Positions 1-9,324 are shown, numbered from the stretch's first letter. The stretch is DNA of 35,895 nt from Gammaproteobacteria bacterium (GCA_024232855.1 JAAEPH010000421.1:1-35895), one strand, 5' to 3'. Notes: generated from the sequence alone by a model not told the origin. Numbers and translations are program-made.

Positions 1-175
1 CCTAAAATCCTCAGTTGAATCTACTGCGGTCGTCTACTGCACTGAATCTCATGCATTTTTTCATTATTTTAAGCTCATCCGTAGAGTGACTACGCGATCG
101 CCTAAAATAACGAAAGAAATACCTGATATTCAGCACATTAGACGCCCTCGCTACGATTCAACTGAGGATTTTAGG
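1..175. repeat. 175-bp palindromic MITE-like element, copy 1
   Basis: The ends are inverted repeats of about 21 bp beginning CCTAAAATCCTCAGTTGAAT. Most of the rest also pairs with itself imperfectly, converging on a central hairpin CGTAG-AGTGA-CTACG near 80-94. Two further copies of exactly the same length lie at 9150 and 21883 (the latter inverted). I count about 6 differences to copy 2 and 4 to copy 3. There is no room for a transposase, so the element would be non-autonomous. Its right end forms the 3' end of hemH. The window begins at its first base, so the left flank, and any target duplication, cannot be seen. Confidence 0.85.
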
Positions 176-1120
176 TTCAACCAGCTGGCGCATCATCTCG
201 ATGTGTGAATCGCGGTCGTTGAGCGCGGGGATGTAGCTGAACGCTTCGCCGCCGTGATCGAGAAACTCGCGGCGATATTCGACGTTGATCTCGTCCAGGG
301 TTTCCAGGCAATCCGCCGAGAATCCCGGGCAGACGACATCGACCGCCTTGACGCCGCGCTCGACCAGTCGCTGTAAAGCGTCGCTGGTATAAGGCTGGAT
401 CCAGGCCCGTTTGCCGAAACGTGACTGGTAACCGATCGACCAGTCGTCATCTCCGAGCCCGAGTTTTGCCGCCAGCAGGCGGGCGCTTTGCTGGCACTGT
501 CGCTGGTAGGGGTCGCCGCGCTCGACGTTCGCCCGCGGCAGGCCGTGAAACGACATCAACAGGTGGCGCTGCCCCTGCCGCCAGTGCTCACGAATCGACT
601 TCGCGAGCGCATCGATGTACGCCGGATGCTCCGGGTAGTATCCGATAAACTCGATTGCGGGTGCATAGTCCAGTTGTTTCAGGCTATCGATCAGGTGCTT
701 GTAACTGGTCGCGGTCGTGGTCACCGAGTACTGCGGGTAAAGCGGCAGCAGCACCAGTTTGTCGACGCCGGCATCACGCAACGGTCGCAATACCGAGATA
801 TAGGATGGGTTACCATAGCGCATCGCCAGTTCGACCCGGGTCGGCTCGGGCAACTTCTGTTGTAGGGCCTGTCTTTGCTTCCTGGCGTAAGTCAGTAGCG
901 GCGAACCGTCCTCGCGCCAGACCCGGCCATAAGCCCGCAGAGTCTTGTGACTGCGCAGCGGCAGAATCACGCCATGCAGCAGCGGCAGCCACAGCAGGCG
1001 CGGCAGGTGCACCACCAGCGGATCGGACAGGAATTCTTTTAAAAATCGCTTTACCGACGCTACATCGAGGGCCTCGGGCGTGCCCAGATTGGTCAGTATC
1101 ACCGCTGTTTTCGCCGGCAT
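158..1120 (-). CDS. hemH: Ferrochelatase
   Basis: Inserts Fe(II) into protoporphyrin IX, the last step of protoheme synthesis, at the cytoplasmic face of the membrane. Family signatures are the N-terminal VILTNLGTP, the SFHGLP motif with the catalytic histidine (about residue 192 from the start chosen here), and the late acidic stretch DHGGEAFSYIPALND. The start is ATG at 1120 (MPAKTAVILTNLG), which gives 320 residues, the same as the E. coli enzyme. The frame stays open upstream to a TTG at 1231, which would add 37 residues, and that start cannot be excluded. The last four residues (KILS) and the stop codon come from the 175-bp element, so the native C-terminus was probably altered by its insertion. 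Divergent from priA. Confidence 0.95.
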   Translation of the reverse strand: MPAKTAVILTNLGTPEALDVASVKRFLKEFLSDPLVVHLPRLLWLPLLHGVILPLRSHKTLRAYGRVWREDGSPLLTYARKQRQALQQKLPEPTRVELAMRYGNPSYISVLRPLRDAGVDKLVLLPLYPQYSVTTTATSYKHLIDSLKQLDYAPAIEFIGYYPEHPAYIDALAKSIREHWRQGQRHLLMSFHGLPRANVERGDPYQRQCQQSARLLAAKLGLGDDDWSIGYQSRFGKRAWIQPYTSDALQRLVERGVKAVDVVCPGFSADCLETLDEINVEYRREFLDHGGEAFSYIPALNDRDSHIEMMRQLVEPKILS

Positions 1121-1468
1121 CAGGTATGGCTCATGGCAGGAATCGCGGCCAGTGTAATCGGCGTCGCCGGCAATGTCACTGGGAATCCCGAGAGGGGGTG
1201 TTGAGTGCCATTCAGCGATAGCCGATTTCAATACTTTCGTCTAAATCAATATAAAAAATTATTCGAAAAAACGGTGAAGGGCACTTGACAGAGCAAAGAT
1301 ATTCACACGCATGGGCGGAACTGGTTATCTGACCCTATTTTTCTCGCGAAGGGTCGGCCATGTTTTGCTCAGTCATTGTAAGTGATTGAATTTAAAGGAG
1401 AAATAAAATCGATGCAAAAATGAACAATCTAATGAAGGATCAACAGAAATGCGGCCTGTAGACGGTTA

Positions 1469-1485
1469 TGTGCATTTCATGCACA
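1469..1485. promoter_or_regulatory. Perfect inverted repeat, possible operator
   Basis: TGTGCAT-TTC-ATGCACA is a perfect 7-bp inverted repeat just upstream of the DnaA-box pair. Size and symmetry fit a dimeric regulator site, but I do not recognise the regulator. The rest of 1121-1664 holds the possible N-terminal extension of hemH, an imperfect GACCCT/AGGGTC hairpin near 1333, and a possible -10 TATGAT at 1635 for priA without a good -35. Confidence 0.35.
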
Positions 1486-1488
1486 GAC

Positions 1489-1511
1489 TTATCCACAGAA
1501 AATGTGGATAA
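1489..1511. promoter_or_regulatory. Inverted pair of consensus DnaA boxes
   Basis: TTATCCACA (1489-1497) and TGTGGATAA (1503-1511) are both perfect matches to the DnaA-box consensus, face each other and are separated by 5 bp. A near-match ATATTCACA lies at 1299-1307. They sit in the AT-rich 430-bp gap between divergent hemH and priA. They could be DnaA-dependent control of priA, a DnaA titration site, or part of an origin; the sequence alone does not decide. Confidence 0.6.
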
Positions 1512-1664
1512 ACCCATTTGTCGCCATTTCTTAACAATTTAGCATTTACTTGATAGAAACGGCTTTAACTTTGGGCGCTAAGTGAAAAACCTGCTTTGCG
1601 CCTATATGCGGCTGAGCGCGATCCGGAATTCGAGTATGATTCAGCTTTAACTTGAGTACGCTAC

Positions 1665-3860
1665 GTGCCGCCTTCCCGCTTTGCCGCCTTCGCCATAGCC
1701 TTACCCCTGTATCGTGCCTTCGAGTACCGCATCGATGACAGTGAAGCGGTTGTCGCGGGCACGCGCTACCGCCTGCCGTTCGGCCAGGGTACCCGTACCG
1801 GTGTTTTGCTGAGCGTGAGCGATAGCACCGACTATGCCGCCGAACGCATCAAGCCGATAGAGGCGCGTCTCGACCAACGGCCGGTGTTGAGTGAGCACAT
1901 GCTCGCGCTCGCGAAGTGGATGTCGGAGTATTACCTGCAACCAACCGGCGAGGTAATATTTCAGTGTCTTCCGAGTTACCTGCGCGGCTCGCGTGTGTAT
2001 CAGTCTCTCAGGGTCAAGCGCTGGCAGCTGGTCGATAGCGACGCTGATGTAATCGACGAGCTGCAGAGCAGGTCACCACGGCAGTTTGAAATAGGCCTGG
2101 CGCTGTTGCGTCAGCCGGGCGGGATGACGGCAGCGCAGTTGAAGCAGATCAACCCCAACTGGCACGCGGTCGTCAGGGCCATGGAGAGTAAACAGTTGTT
2201 GCGCTGGGAGTGGGTTGACGCCGCGGTCAACCCGGTTATCGCCAGTGAACTGCCTCGGCTCAGCGACGAGCAGAGCGCTATTCTGGGACAAATCGAGCCG
2301 CGCCTGCGGCATTTCGCGGTGCACTTGCTGGACGGTATCACCGGCAGCGGCAAGACCGAGATCTACCTGCGCCTGATCCAGGCGCGTCTCGCGGACGGGC
2401 TGCAGGTGATTTACCTGGTGCCGGAAATCGGTTTGACCAACCAGTTGATCGACCGCGTCAGGCAGCGCTTCGGCGACTGCTTTGCGACTTCACATTCGAG
2501 CCTGACGGAGTATCAACGTTACCGGGCCTGGGATCGGTTTCGGCGGGGCGAGGTTCGTATCATGCTGGGTACGCGCTCGACCCTGTTTTCCCAATGCGAA
2601 CGGCTCGGCATGATCATCATCGATGAAGAGCACGACCATTCCTACCGCCAGCAGGATGGTGTTCGCTACCATGCGCGCGACGTCGCCATCAAGCGGGCGC
2701 AGATGCTCGACATTCCGATCGTACTCGGCTCGGCCACGGCGTCGCTGGAAAGCATCGCCAACTGCGAGCGCGACACCTGGTTCCACTACCGCATCGACCA
2801 TCGACCGACGCGTTATCCGCCGCCGCCGATTCAGCTAATCGATGTGCGCAACAGCCGTTTCGAGTTCGGCTGTGCGGCGCCGACGCTTGCCCGCATCGAG
2901 TCCCACCTGGCGCAATCCGGCCAGGTGCTGATTTACCTGAATCGCCGCGGCTTCGCCCCGGTCGTCATGTGCCACGAATGCGGCTGGCAATCGCAGTGCC
3001 GGAACTGCGATGCGCGCCTGACCCTGCATCAGTCGTTACAGACCTTGTTATGCCACCACTGTGGCTTCAACCAGGCCATCCCCGAGACCTGCCCGGACTG
3101 CGGTCACGATGAAATCAGGCATTACGGCATCGGCACCGAGCAACTGGAGCAGGGATTGAGGTCGCGCTACCCCGACACACCGGTGTTGCGGGTCGACCGT
3201 GATGTCATCTCGTCGCGCGACGCGCTCAAGGCGCGGCTGCAGCAATTGCAGAGCGGTGAGTCCTGTATCCTGATAGGTACGCAAATGATTGCCAAAGGTC
3301 ACGACTATCCCGCGATCACGCTGAGCGTGGTGCTGGACGCCGACCAGGCGCTGTTCAGCGCCTCCTACCGCGCCAGTGAAAGCCTGGTGCAGACGCTGTT
3401 CCAGGTTAGCGGGCGCTCGGGTCGCGGCGACCGCGTCGGCGAGGCAATCGTGCAAACCCGCTTTACAGAGCATCCGCTGATGCAGGCGCTGCAGCGCCAG
3501 GGCTATCGCGAGATTGCCGCTGATCTGCTGCAGGAACGCCGGCTGCTCGGGTTTCCACCCTGCGCGCGCGCGGTCATCTTTCGTGCCGATGCGCTCGAGC
3601 TGAAGCAGGCGCTGGTGAAGCTCGAGGAGATCAAAACCTTACTCGGGCAGGCGCGGCATTTCGAACGGCTGGCCAGTGTCGGGCCGATACCCGCGCTGAT
3701 GACGCGTCGCATCGGTCGTTACCGCGCCCAGCTATGCCTGCTCAGTGCCGACTTCCAGGCGTTGCGCTCGGTCTTGAGCCAGGCGATGCCCGCCATCCAG
3801 GAAATCGCCAGCAGCCCGCGCGTCAGCTGGAACGTCGACGTCGACGCCTACGACCTCTAA
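1665..3860 (+). CDS. priA: Primosomal replication-restart helicase PriA
   Basis: 3'-5' superfamily 2 DNA helicase that recognises stalled or repaired forks and reloads the replisome. At 731 residues it is full length for the family. An N-terminal DNA-binding part is followed by Walker A GITGSGKTE (about residue 224), the Walker B DEEH box (about 320), a cysteine-rich zinc region running from CHECGW (about 436) to CPDCG (about 480), and the C-terminal helicase lobe with GTQMIAKGHDYP. The start is GTG with weak Shine-Dalgarno pairing. Followed by argS and a SPOR gene in the same direction, as in Pseudomonas, though a hairpin-rich gap and a possible promoter separate priA from argS. Confidence 0.97.
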   Translation: MPPSRFAAFAIALPLYRAFEYRIDDSEAVVAGTRYRLPFGQGTRTGVLLSVSDSTDYAAERIKPIEARLDQRPVLSEHMLALAKWMSEYYLQPTGEVIFQCLPSYLRGSRVYQSLRVKRWQLVDSDADVIDELQSRSPRQFEIGLALLRQPGGMTAAQLKQINPNWHAVVRAMESKQLLRWEWVDAAVNPVIASELPRLSDEQSAILGQIEPRLRHFAVHLLDGITGSGKTEIYLRLIQARLADGLQVIYLVPEIGLTNQLIDRVRQRFGDCFATSHSSLTEYQRYRAWDRFRRGEVRIMLGTRSTLFSQCERLGMIIIDEEHDHSYRQQDGVRYHARDVAIKRAQMLDIPIVLGSATASLESIANCERDTWFHYRIDHRPTRYPPPPIQLIDVRNSRFEFGCAAPTLARIESHLAQSGQVLIYLNRRGFAPVVMCHECGWQSQCRNCDARLTLHQSLQTLLCHHCGFNQAIPETCPDCGHDEIRHYGIGTEQLEQGLRSRYPDTPVLRVDRDVISSRDALKARLQQLQSGESCILIGTQMIAKGHDYPAITLSVVLDADQALFSASYRASESLVQTLFQVSGRSGRGDRVGEAIVQTRFTEHPLMQALQRQGYREIAADLLQERRLLGFPPCARAVIFRADALELKQALVKLEEIKTLLGQARHFERLASVGPIPALMTRRIGRYRAQLCLLSADFQALRSVLSQAMPAIQEIASSPRVSWNVDVDAYDL

Positions 3861-3869
3861 CCGTCATCC

Positions 3870-3921
3870 CCCGCGAAAGCGGGTCGGTCCGACGTATCGG
3901 AGCGCGACGTCCCTGTCGCGC
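3870..3921. repeat. Chain of three short hairpins
   Basis: Directly after priA come three consecutive perfect palindromes: CCCGC-GAAA-GCGGG (3870-3883), TCCGA-CGTA-TCGGA (3888-3901) and GCGCGAC-GTCCCT-GTCGCGC (3902-3921). The last shares a 17-base word, in reverse complement, with the repeat at 16878-16965. No T-run follows, so it is not a normal intrinsic terminator. It may protect the 3' end of the priA message or be a mobile palindromic repeat. Confidence 0.6.
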
Positions 3922-4001
3922 GAAATCCCGCAAAAGAACACCCGCCGACCACGCCGTTAATTGGAACATAGACAGATTGGTTTTTCTGTTACCCGGTTCG
4001 G

Positions 4002-4029
4002 TTGACAAACTTTTCTTGGTCGATAATGT
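4002..4029 (+). promoter_or_regulatory. Possible sigma-70 promoter for argS
   Basis: TTGACA at 4002-4007 matches the -35 consensus. GATAAT at 4022-4027 resembles a -10 but is only 14 bp away; the alternative hexamer TAATGT (4024-4029) has 16-bp spacing but is a poorer match. It lies in the 250-bp gap between priA and argS. Confidence 0.35.
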
Positions 4030-4110
4030 ACAAAAGATGAGTGGCCGGGGTGGGCTGGCTCGGGTAAAATTCCGGTTCATTTTCCCAATGCGAACGCGGG
4101 TTTTTACCTC

Positions 4111-5862
4111 TTGAAGCAAGTCATCAACGATCTGATCGCGCAATCCTTGCGCGAGCTGCAGCAGGACGCGCAGCTTTCATCCGATCTCAACGTCAATATC
4201 CAGGTCACGCCAGCGAAAGATCCGAGCCAGGGAGACTTCGCCTCGAATGTTGCCCTGGCCCTTGCGAAACAGGCCGGTATGGCGCCGCGCGTGCTTGCCG
4301 AGGCCATCGTCGCCAGGCTGCCGACGCAGGACAGCATCGACAGGATCGAGGTGGCCGGTCCGGGATTCATCAATTTCTTCGTTAGCAGCGCGACCGGTCA
4401 TGCGGTGGTTCAACGAATACTCGAACAGGGCGACGCCTATGGCGCAAGCGAGCAGGGGCGGGGACAAAAGATCCAGGTCGAATTCGTCTCCGCCAATCCA
4501 ACCGGCCCGCTGCATGTCGGGCACGGGCGCGGCGCCGCCTACGGGGCAACCCTCGCCAGCCTGCTGGAATTCGTCGGCTTCGAGGTACAAAAGGAATACT
4601 ACGTCAATGATGCCGGGCGCCAGATGCACATCCTCGGAACTTCGGTCTGGTTACGCTACCTCGAGCTCTGCGGCGAGACCATCGTCTTCCCCAGCAACGG
4701 CTACCAGGGCGACTACGTGTGGGACATCGCCGCCACGCTGCACCGCGAAAACGGTGACGATTTTCGTCGTTCGAGCGAGCAGGCATTTGCCGGGGTATGC
4801 GAGGATGCGCCGGATGGCGACAAGGAAAAACACATCGACGACCTGATTGAAAATGCCCGGCAGCTGTTGGGTACGGAGGCCTACGATACCGTCTTCGACC
4901 TCGCGCTTGTGACGCTGGTCGACGTAATTCGTGTCGACCTTGCGGCCTTCGGGGTCGAGTTCGATCGCTGGTTTTCCGAGCGTTCACTGAGTGATGAAGG
5001 CTTGATCGAACGGGCGATAACACGCTTGCAGGACAATGGCCACGTATACCGGGAAGGCGGAGCCCTGTGGTTTCGCTCGACCGATTTCGGTGATGAGAAA
5101 GACCGCGTGGTGAAACGCGACAATGGCCAGACAACCTATTTCGCCAGCGATATCGCCTATCACATGAACAAGTTCGATCGTGGCTTCGGCAAGGTCATCA
5201 ACATCTGGGGCGCCGATCATCACGGCTATATTGCCCGCGTCAAGGCATCGTTGACTGCGCTCGGTTACGAGGCCGACGACCTCGAGATACAGTTGGTGCA
5301 GTTCGCCAACCTGTTTGAAAAGGGCGAAAAGATATCGATGTCGACGCGTTCCGGTGAATTCGTTACGCTCAGGCAATTACGCGAGGATGTCGGCCTGGAC
5401 GCGGCGCGCTTCTTTTACGTGATGCGCAAGGCCGAACAGCATATGGATTTCGATCTCGACCTGGCGCGCGAGCAGTCTAGCGATAACCCGGTTTACTACC
5501 TGCAATACGCCCACGCGCGTATCTGCAGCGTGTGGCGCCAATGCGGCGATAGATGCATTTCACCTTCGCTGCCGGAGGCAAGGCTCGAGCGACTCGACAA
5601 TGCCCACGAACAGGCGCTGATAAAACAGCTCAGCCTGTTTCCAGATCGGGTTGAAGTCGCGGCCACTCGCCGCGAACCCCACCAGGTGGTCAACTACCTG
5701 CGCGAGCTCGCGAACCAGTTTCACTCCTGGTACAACGCCCACCAGTTTATCGTCGATGACGCCGAGTTGCGCGATGCGCGTATCGCGCTGGCGACCGCGA
5801 CCGGCCAGGTGTTGCGCAATGGTCTGCGGCTAATGGGTGTTTCGGCGCCCGAGAAAATGTAA
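4111..5862 (+). CDS. argS: Arginyl-tRNA synthetase
   Basis: Charges tRNA-Arg with arginine. It is a class I synthetase of 583 residues. Visible signatures are an N-terminal tRNA D-loop-binding domain, the HIGH-like HVGHGRG (about residue 135), a diverged KMSKS-like KISMSTRSG (about residue 407), the anticodon-binding helical domain and the typical C-terminus GVSAPEKM. The start is TTG, since no in-frame ATG is close to the expected position; the ribosome site is weak, so the start is uncertain. The SPOR gene follows after only 8 bp, which implies co-transcription. Confidence 0.96.
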   Translation: MKQVINDLIAQSLRELQQDAQLSSDLNVNIQVTPAKDPSQGDFASNVALALAKQAGMAPRVLAEAIVARLPTQDSIDRIEVAGPGFINFFVSSATGHAVVQRILEQGDAYGASEQGRGQKIQVEFVSANPTGPLHVGHGRGAAYGATLASLLEFVGFEVQKEYYVNDAGRQMHILGTSVWLRYLELCGETIVFPSNGYQGDYVWDIAATLHRENGDDFRRSSEQAFAGVCEDAPDGDKEKHIDDLIENARQLLGTEAYDTVFDLALVTLVDVIRVDLAAFGVEFDRWFSERSLSDEGLIERAITRLQDNGHVYREGGALWFRSTDFGDEKDRVVKRDNGQTTYFASDIAYHMNKFDRGFGKVINIWGADHHGYIARVKASLTALGYEADDLEIQLVQFANLFEKGEKISMSTRSGEFVTLRQLREDVGLDAARFFYVMRKAEQHMDFDLDLAREQSSDNPVYYLQYAHARICSVWRQCGDRCISPSLPEARLERLDNAHEQALIKQLSLFPDRVEVAATRREPHQVVNYLRELANQFHSWYNAHQFIVDDAELRDARIALATATGQVLRNGLRLMGVSAPEKM

Positions 5863-5870
5863 TAAGGGCG

Positions 5871-6365
5871 ATGGCGCAAAGAAAGACGACATCACCCTGG
5901 GTGTGGGCTTTTTTACTGCTGATGCTGGCTTCCTTCGTGGCCTTTGTGCTGTTTCTCGACCAGAAGATAGTCAGTAGCGGTAGCGCCGACAAGCCAGGGC
6001 AGGAAATCCCCAGCAGTGAGAACAAGCCGACCATTGATTTCTACTCGGTGCTACCCCAACGCGAGGTCGAAATCACCATTTCCGATGAAGAGCGCGCCGC
6101 CATCGAAAACCCGAGTATCAACAAGGACGTGGTCGGCCAGTCGACCCTTCAGGTCGGATCCTTTCACAGCGCCGCTGAAGCCGACAGTATGAAAGCGCAG
6201 CTGGCCTTTCTCGGCCTCGAGGCCAGCGTTAAGCCCGCCGTCATCGATGACGTAACCTGGCATCGCGTGCAGCTGGGGCCTTTTCACAGTGAAACCAGCC
6301 TGTCGCGTGCCAAGAACCTGCTGATCGAAAATGAGATCAAGTACATGCAGCGCAGTGCGCACTAA
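5871..6365 (+). CDS. SPOR-domain membrane protein (FtsN-like)
   Basis: A 164-residue bitopic protein. It has a short cytoplasmic N-terminus, one membrane helix at about 10-31, a linker, and a C-terminal SPOR domain (about 90-160) with the repeated pattern LQVGSF and VQLGPF. SPOR domains bind denuded septal peptidoglycan, so a role in cell division or envelope targeting is likely. Pseudomonas has a SPOR gene in the same place after argS. It is short for a true FtsN, so I give no symbol. It ends 40 bp from the convergent metallopeptidase gene. Confidence 0.85.
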   Translation: MAQRKTTSPWVWAFLLLMLASFVAFVLFLDQKIVSSGSADKPGQEIPSSENKPTIDFYSVLPQREVEITISDEERAAIENPSINKDVVGQSTLQVGSFHSAAEADSMKAQLAFLGLEASVKPAVIDDVTWHRVQLGPFHSETSLSRAKNLLIENEIKYMQRSAH

Positions 6366-6404
6366 GCGATGCCGCGATTCAGGCCGGTGATTCAGGCCAA
6401 CTAT

Positions 6405-7127
6405 TCAGGTATAAATACTCAGCAGAAACCAGTCGGGGACCCGGTTACGCGATTTACGCAAAACTGCTTCATGAGCACGATACCCGGGACAATGTGCCTG
6501 CACCAGCGCCCAGAAGGCGCTGGAATGATTGAGGTGGCGGGTATGGCAAAGCTCGTGAATCATCAGGTATTCTACCGTCGCCGCCGGCAGGAACAGCAGT
6601 TGATCGTTGAGGCTGATGTTGTTGCGATTCGAGCAGCTGCCCCAACGCGTCCTCTGGCTGCGAATGCTCACCCCGTCGAAATCAAGGCCGGTTTGCCGCG
6701 ATATCCGCTCGAGTAGCGGCGGTAAGCAGTGTTGCGCGCGCCGCCGAATATAGCGGCGCAATTCGCCGATGCGCGCACCCTGGCCGACGGCATCGATAAC
6801 GATACTCTCGGCGCAGGGACTGTTGTCGGCATTGAATGGTGAATCACCGCGGTAAACTATCGGTGTTGTGCTGTTGTCGAAAGCCAGCGACAGTTCGTCG
6901 GGCAGGCGTACCGCCTGGCGCAGATTTGCCTGTCGGGCGAGTTGCCCGCGCGCCCAGGCGGCATGCCTGTCGACCAGTGCCGCGACCTGGTTACGCGGGA
7001 AGCGCGCGGGAATCACGACTTCGAGCCCGCCAAAGGGTTTTATCCGCAGGCGCGCGTATCGTGCCCGCCTCGAGACGCGCAGACTCCAGTCCAGTTGTAA
7101 ATCGTCAGATCTGCCGTTCCCCGGCAT
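6405..7127 (-). CDS. YgjP-type (DUF45) zinc metallopeptidase
   Basis: 240 residues. The C-terminal half carries TRWGSCS, then HELCHTRHLNHSSAFW. This is the HExxH zinc site with a third histidine downstream, the typical pattern of the YgjP-like/DUF45 family related to M48 and SprT peptidases. There is no signal peptide or membrane helix, so it is probably cytoplasmic. Substrates are poorly known. It follows the Kef-type antiporter by 8 bp on the same strand, so the two are likely co-transcribed. Confidence 0.85.
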   Translation of the reverse strand: MPGNGRSDDLQLDWSLRVSRRARYARLRIKPFGGLEVVIPARFPRNQVAALVDRHAAWARGQLARQANLRQAVRLPDELSLAFDNSTTPIVYRGDSPFNADNSPCAESIVIDAVGQGARIGELRRYIRRRAQHCLPPLLERISRQTGLDFDGVSIRSQRTRWGSCSNRNNISLNDQLLFLPAATVEYLMIHELCHTRHLNHSSAFWALVQAHCPGYRAHEAVLRKSRNRVPDWFLLSIYT

Positions 7128-7135
7128 GGCGTTCG

Positions 7136-9094
7136 CTAAAGCCCCGCCATGATTTCGATTTCCGCGGCCTGGATGTCATTCGGGTGACCCTCGATAACGA
7201 GTACATCTCCGGCCAGTAAGGCGACCTCGGAGAGTGGGTCGCTGCTGCTCACGCCGTTACGGCGCAGCGCGATGATGCTGATTTTATCGAGGCATTTGAG
7301 CGAATCGATGCTGCGGTCCACGGCATGATAGGTCCCGAGAATCTCGATGCTGTGCAGGTGATGGTGGTCGGGCGTGTCCAGGTCGACGTCATCGATACTG
7401 TGGAAGAAGGCCCGCACCCTGGCGTAGTGTCCCGCGCGCGCCTCGTCCAGCATTTCATCGATGGATTGCTGTTCTTCGCCGAGCGCGCTCAGCGTATGTT
7501 TGGCGAGCATCATGCTCGATTCGACCGTGTCGGGAATGACTTCATCCGCGCCGCATTCGAGCAGGCGTTCGAGGTGACGGTCATCACGGGTACGGATGAT
7601 CATCGGAATTTCGCTATTCAGGGTTCGCGCCGCCTGCGCGATGTGTTCACTGGTCTTGATTTCAGTGAAGGATATGACCAGCACACGCGCTCTCGAAATG
7701 CCGGCGTGTCGCAGGATATCGGGATTGCTGCTGTCACCGAGAAACACCGGTTCGCCGGCCTCGCGCGCCTCGTTGACAATATCGGCCTCGATTTCGAGTG
7801 CGATGAAGGGAGTGCCGACGCGACTCAGGAACTGGGCGAGATTTTGCGCGGTGCGTCCAAACCCGCACAGAATGACGTGGCCTTCGAGATTCTGACAGGC
7901 ATCCGTGATCGTGCTTTCGTTTTTACCGAGGCTGTCACGATAGACAGGATCGTAACGACAGGCAATGGCTTCATTGTGCTTGATGAGCAGCGGTGATATC
8001 GCCATGCTCAGAATGATGGCGGCGATTATCGGCTGGCTCAGGTCGAGATCGAGTAGCCCGGTCGCGATTGCCACCGCCAGCACCGCGAATCCGAACTCGC
8101 TGCCCTGTCCCAGCAGAATGCCCGCCTTGATCGCAACCCCGCGCATGTAACCGGCAGCGGCGGTTATTATCGTGATCGCGCCGCCCTTGCCGATGATCAG
8201 GCCCAGCGTGAGCACCGCGACCACGACCGGTTTGCTGATGATAATATGCCAGTCGAACTGCGAACCTACCGAAATGAAGAACAGGCCCATGAGCACGTCG
8301 CGAAACGGCCTGATTTCGTTTTCGATATGATGCTGATACTCGGTCTCGGCGAGCATGATGCCGGCGAGGAAGGCGCCCATTGCCAACGACAGGCCGAGCT
8401 GCCAGGTGAGCCAGGCCGCGAGTAGCGCGATGAGCAGGATAAACAGGGTAAACAATTCATGCGAGTGGGTGGTCGCGACCGCGCGCACCGCCGGGCGCAC
8501 CAGGTACTGGCCGGCGTAGAATATCACCGCAAAGGCGAGGGCGCCCTTGACCAGCGCCAGGCTGATGGGCAGCAGCAACGAAGTTTCTGCCTGGTCGGCC
8601 AATATAGGTATCAGCACCAGGAATGGAACCACCGCGAGATCCTGGAACAGGAGTACACCGAGCGAAATGTTCCCGTGCGGCAAATGCAATTCGTAGTTCT
8701 CGGTGAGTAGCTTGGTGACGATTGCGGTCGATGACATCGTCAATGCGCCGCCGACCGCGAAAGCAGCCTGCCAGGACAGTCCCATCCACAATCCAAGCAC
8801 CATGGTGCTAAGTGTCGATATGATCACCTGTACCAGTCCGATTCCGAAAACGATGTTACGCATCGCGATCAGGCGCGGGATCGAAACTTCGAGACCGATG
8901 GTGAACAACAGGAAAACCACGCCGATTTCGGCAATCTGTTCGAGCACGTGGCGGTCGTGAATCCAGCCGAAGGCGTGCTCGCCGGCCAGTAGCCCTACCA
9001 CCAGGTAGCCGAGCACCGCGGGGATATCGAGACGCCTGAACACCGCGATGCCGACGACGGACAATATCAGTATGATCAGGATTTCATTTAGCAT
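7136..9094 (-). CDS. Kef-type CPA2 cation:proton antiporter with TrkA-N and TrkA-C domains
   Basis: 652 residues. The first ~380 form a CPA2 membrane domain with many hydrophobic helices and motifs such as FTIGLEVS, LLFQDLAVVPFL and LGQGSEFGF. A TrkA-N (RCK) domain follows with nucleotide-binding VILCGFGRTAQN. The C-terminal part, ending in GDVLVIEG, looks like TrkA-C. Expected role: K+ (or Na+) for H+ exchange gated by a cytosolic nucleotide. KefB, KefC and YbaL cannot be separated by eye. The start codon is 55 bp from the second 175-bp element, so its promoter lies next to or inside that element. Confidence 0.9.
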   Translation of the reverse strand: MLNEILIILILSVVGIAVFRRLDIPAVLGYLVVGLLAGEHAFGWIHDRHVLEQIAEIGVVFLLFTIGLEVSIPRLIAMRNIVFGIGLVQVIISTLSTMVLGLWMGLSWQAAFAVGGALTMSSTAIVTKLLTENYELHLPHGNISLGVLLFQDLAVVPFLVLIPILADQAETSLLLPISLALVKGALAFAVIFYAGQYLVRPAVRAVATTHSHELFTLFILLIALLAAWLTWQLGLSLAMGAFLAGIMLAETEYQHHIENEIRPFRDVLMGLFFISVGSQFDWHIIISKPVVVAVLTLGLIIGKGGAITIITAAAGYMRGVAIKAGILLGQGSEFGFAVLAVAIATGLLDLDLSQPIIAAIILSMAISPLLIKHNEAIACRYDPVYRDSLGKNESTITDACQNLEGHVILCGFGRTAQNLAQFLSRVGTPFIALEIEADIVNEAREAGEPVFLGDSSNPDILRHAGISRARVLVISFTEIKTSEHIAQAARTLNSEIPMIIRTRDDRHLERLLECGADEVIPDTVESSMMLAKHTLSALGEEQQSIDEMLDEARAGHYARVRAFFHSIDDVDLDTPDHHHLHSIEILGTYHAVDRSIDSLKCLDKISIIALRRNGVSSSDPLSEVALLAGDVLVIEGHPNDIQAAEIEIMAGL

Positions 9095-9149
9095 CGGCAG
9101 GCTCGTCTATTGGTAGCGAGGTCTGTATAACACATTTGATGCATTTCAA

Positions 9150-9324
9150 CCTAAAATCCTCAGTTGAATCTACTGCGGGCGTCTACTGCACTGAATCTCA
9201 TGCATTTTTTCATTATTTTAAGCTCACCCGTAGAGTGACTACGCGATCGCTTAAAATAACGAAAGAAATACCAGATATTCAGCGCATTAGACGCCCTCGC
9301 TACGATTCAACTGAGGATTCTAGG
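9150..9324. repeat. 175-bp palindromic MITE-like element, copy 2
   Basis: Same length and orientation as copy 1. It is flanked on both sides by TTCAA (9145-9149 and 9325-9329), which looks like a 5-bp target-site duplication. It lies between the divergent antiporter and hydroxylase genes and could affect expression of either. Confidence 0.85.

Noticed and set aside
1232-1664. Chromosomal replication origin called outright
   Set aside because: Only two perfect boxes and one near-match are seen, with no clear unwinding repeats and no dnaA/gidA nearby; kept as a finding only.
4604-5134. Long antisense ORFs over argS and other genes
   Set aside because: Arginine/serine/proline-rich shadow frames, typical of the opposite strand of GC-rich coding DNA.
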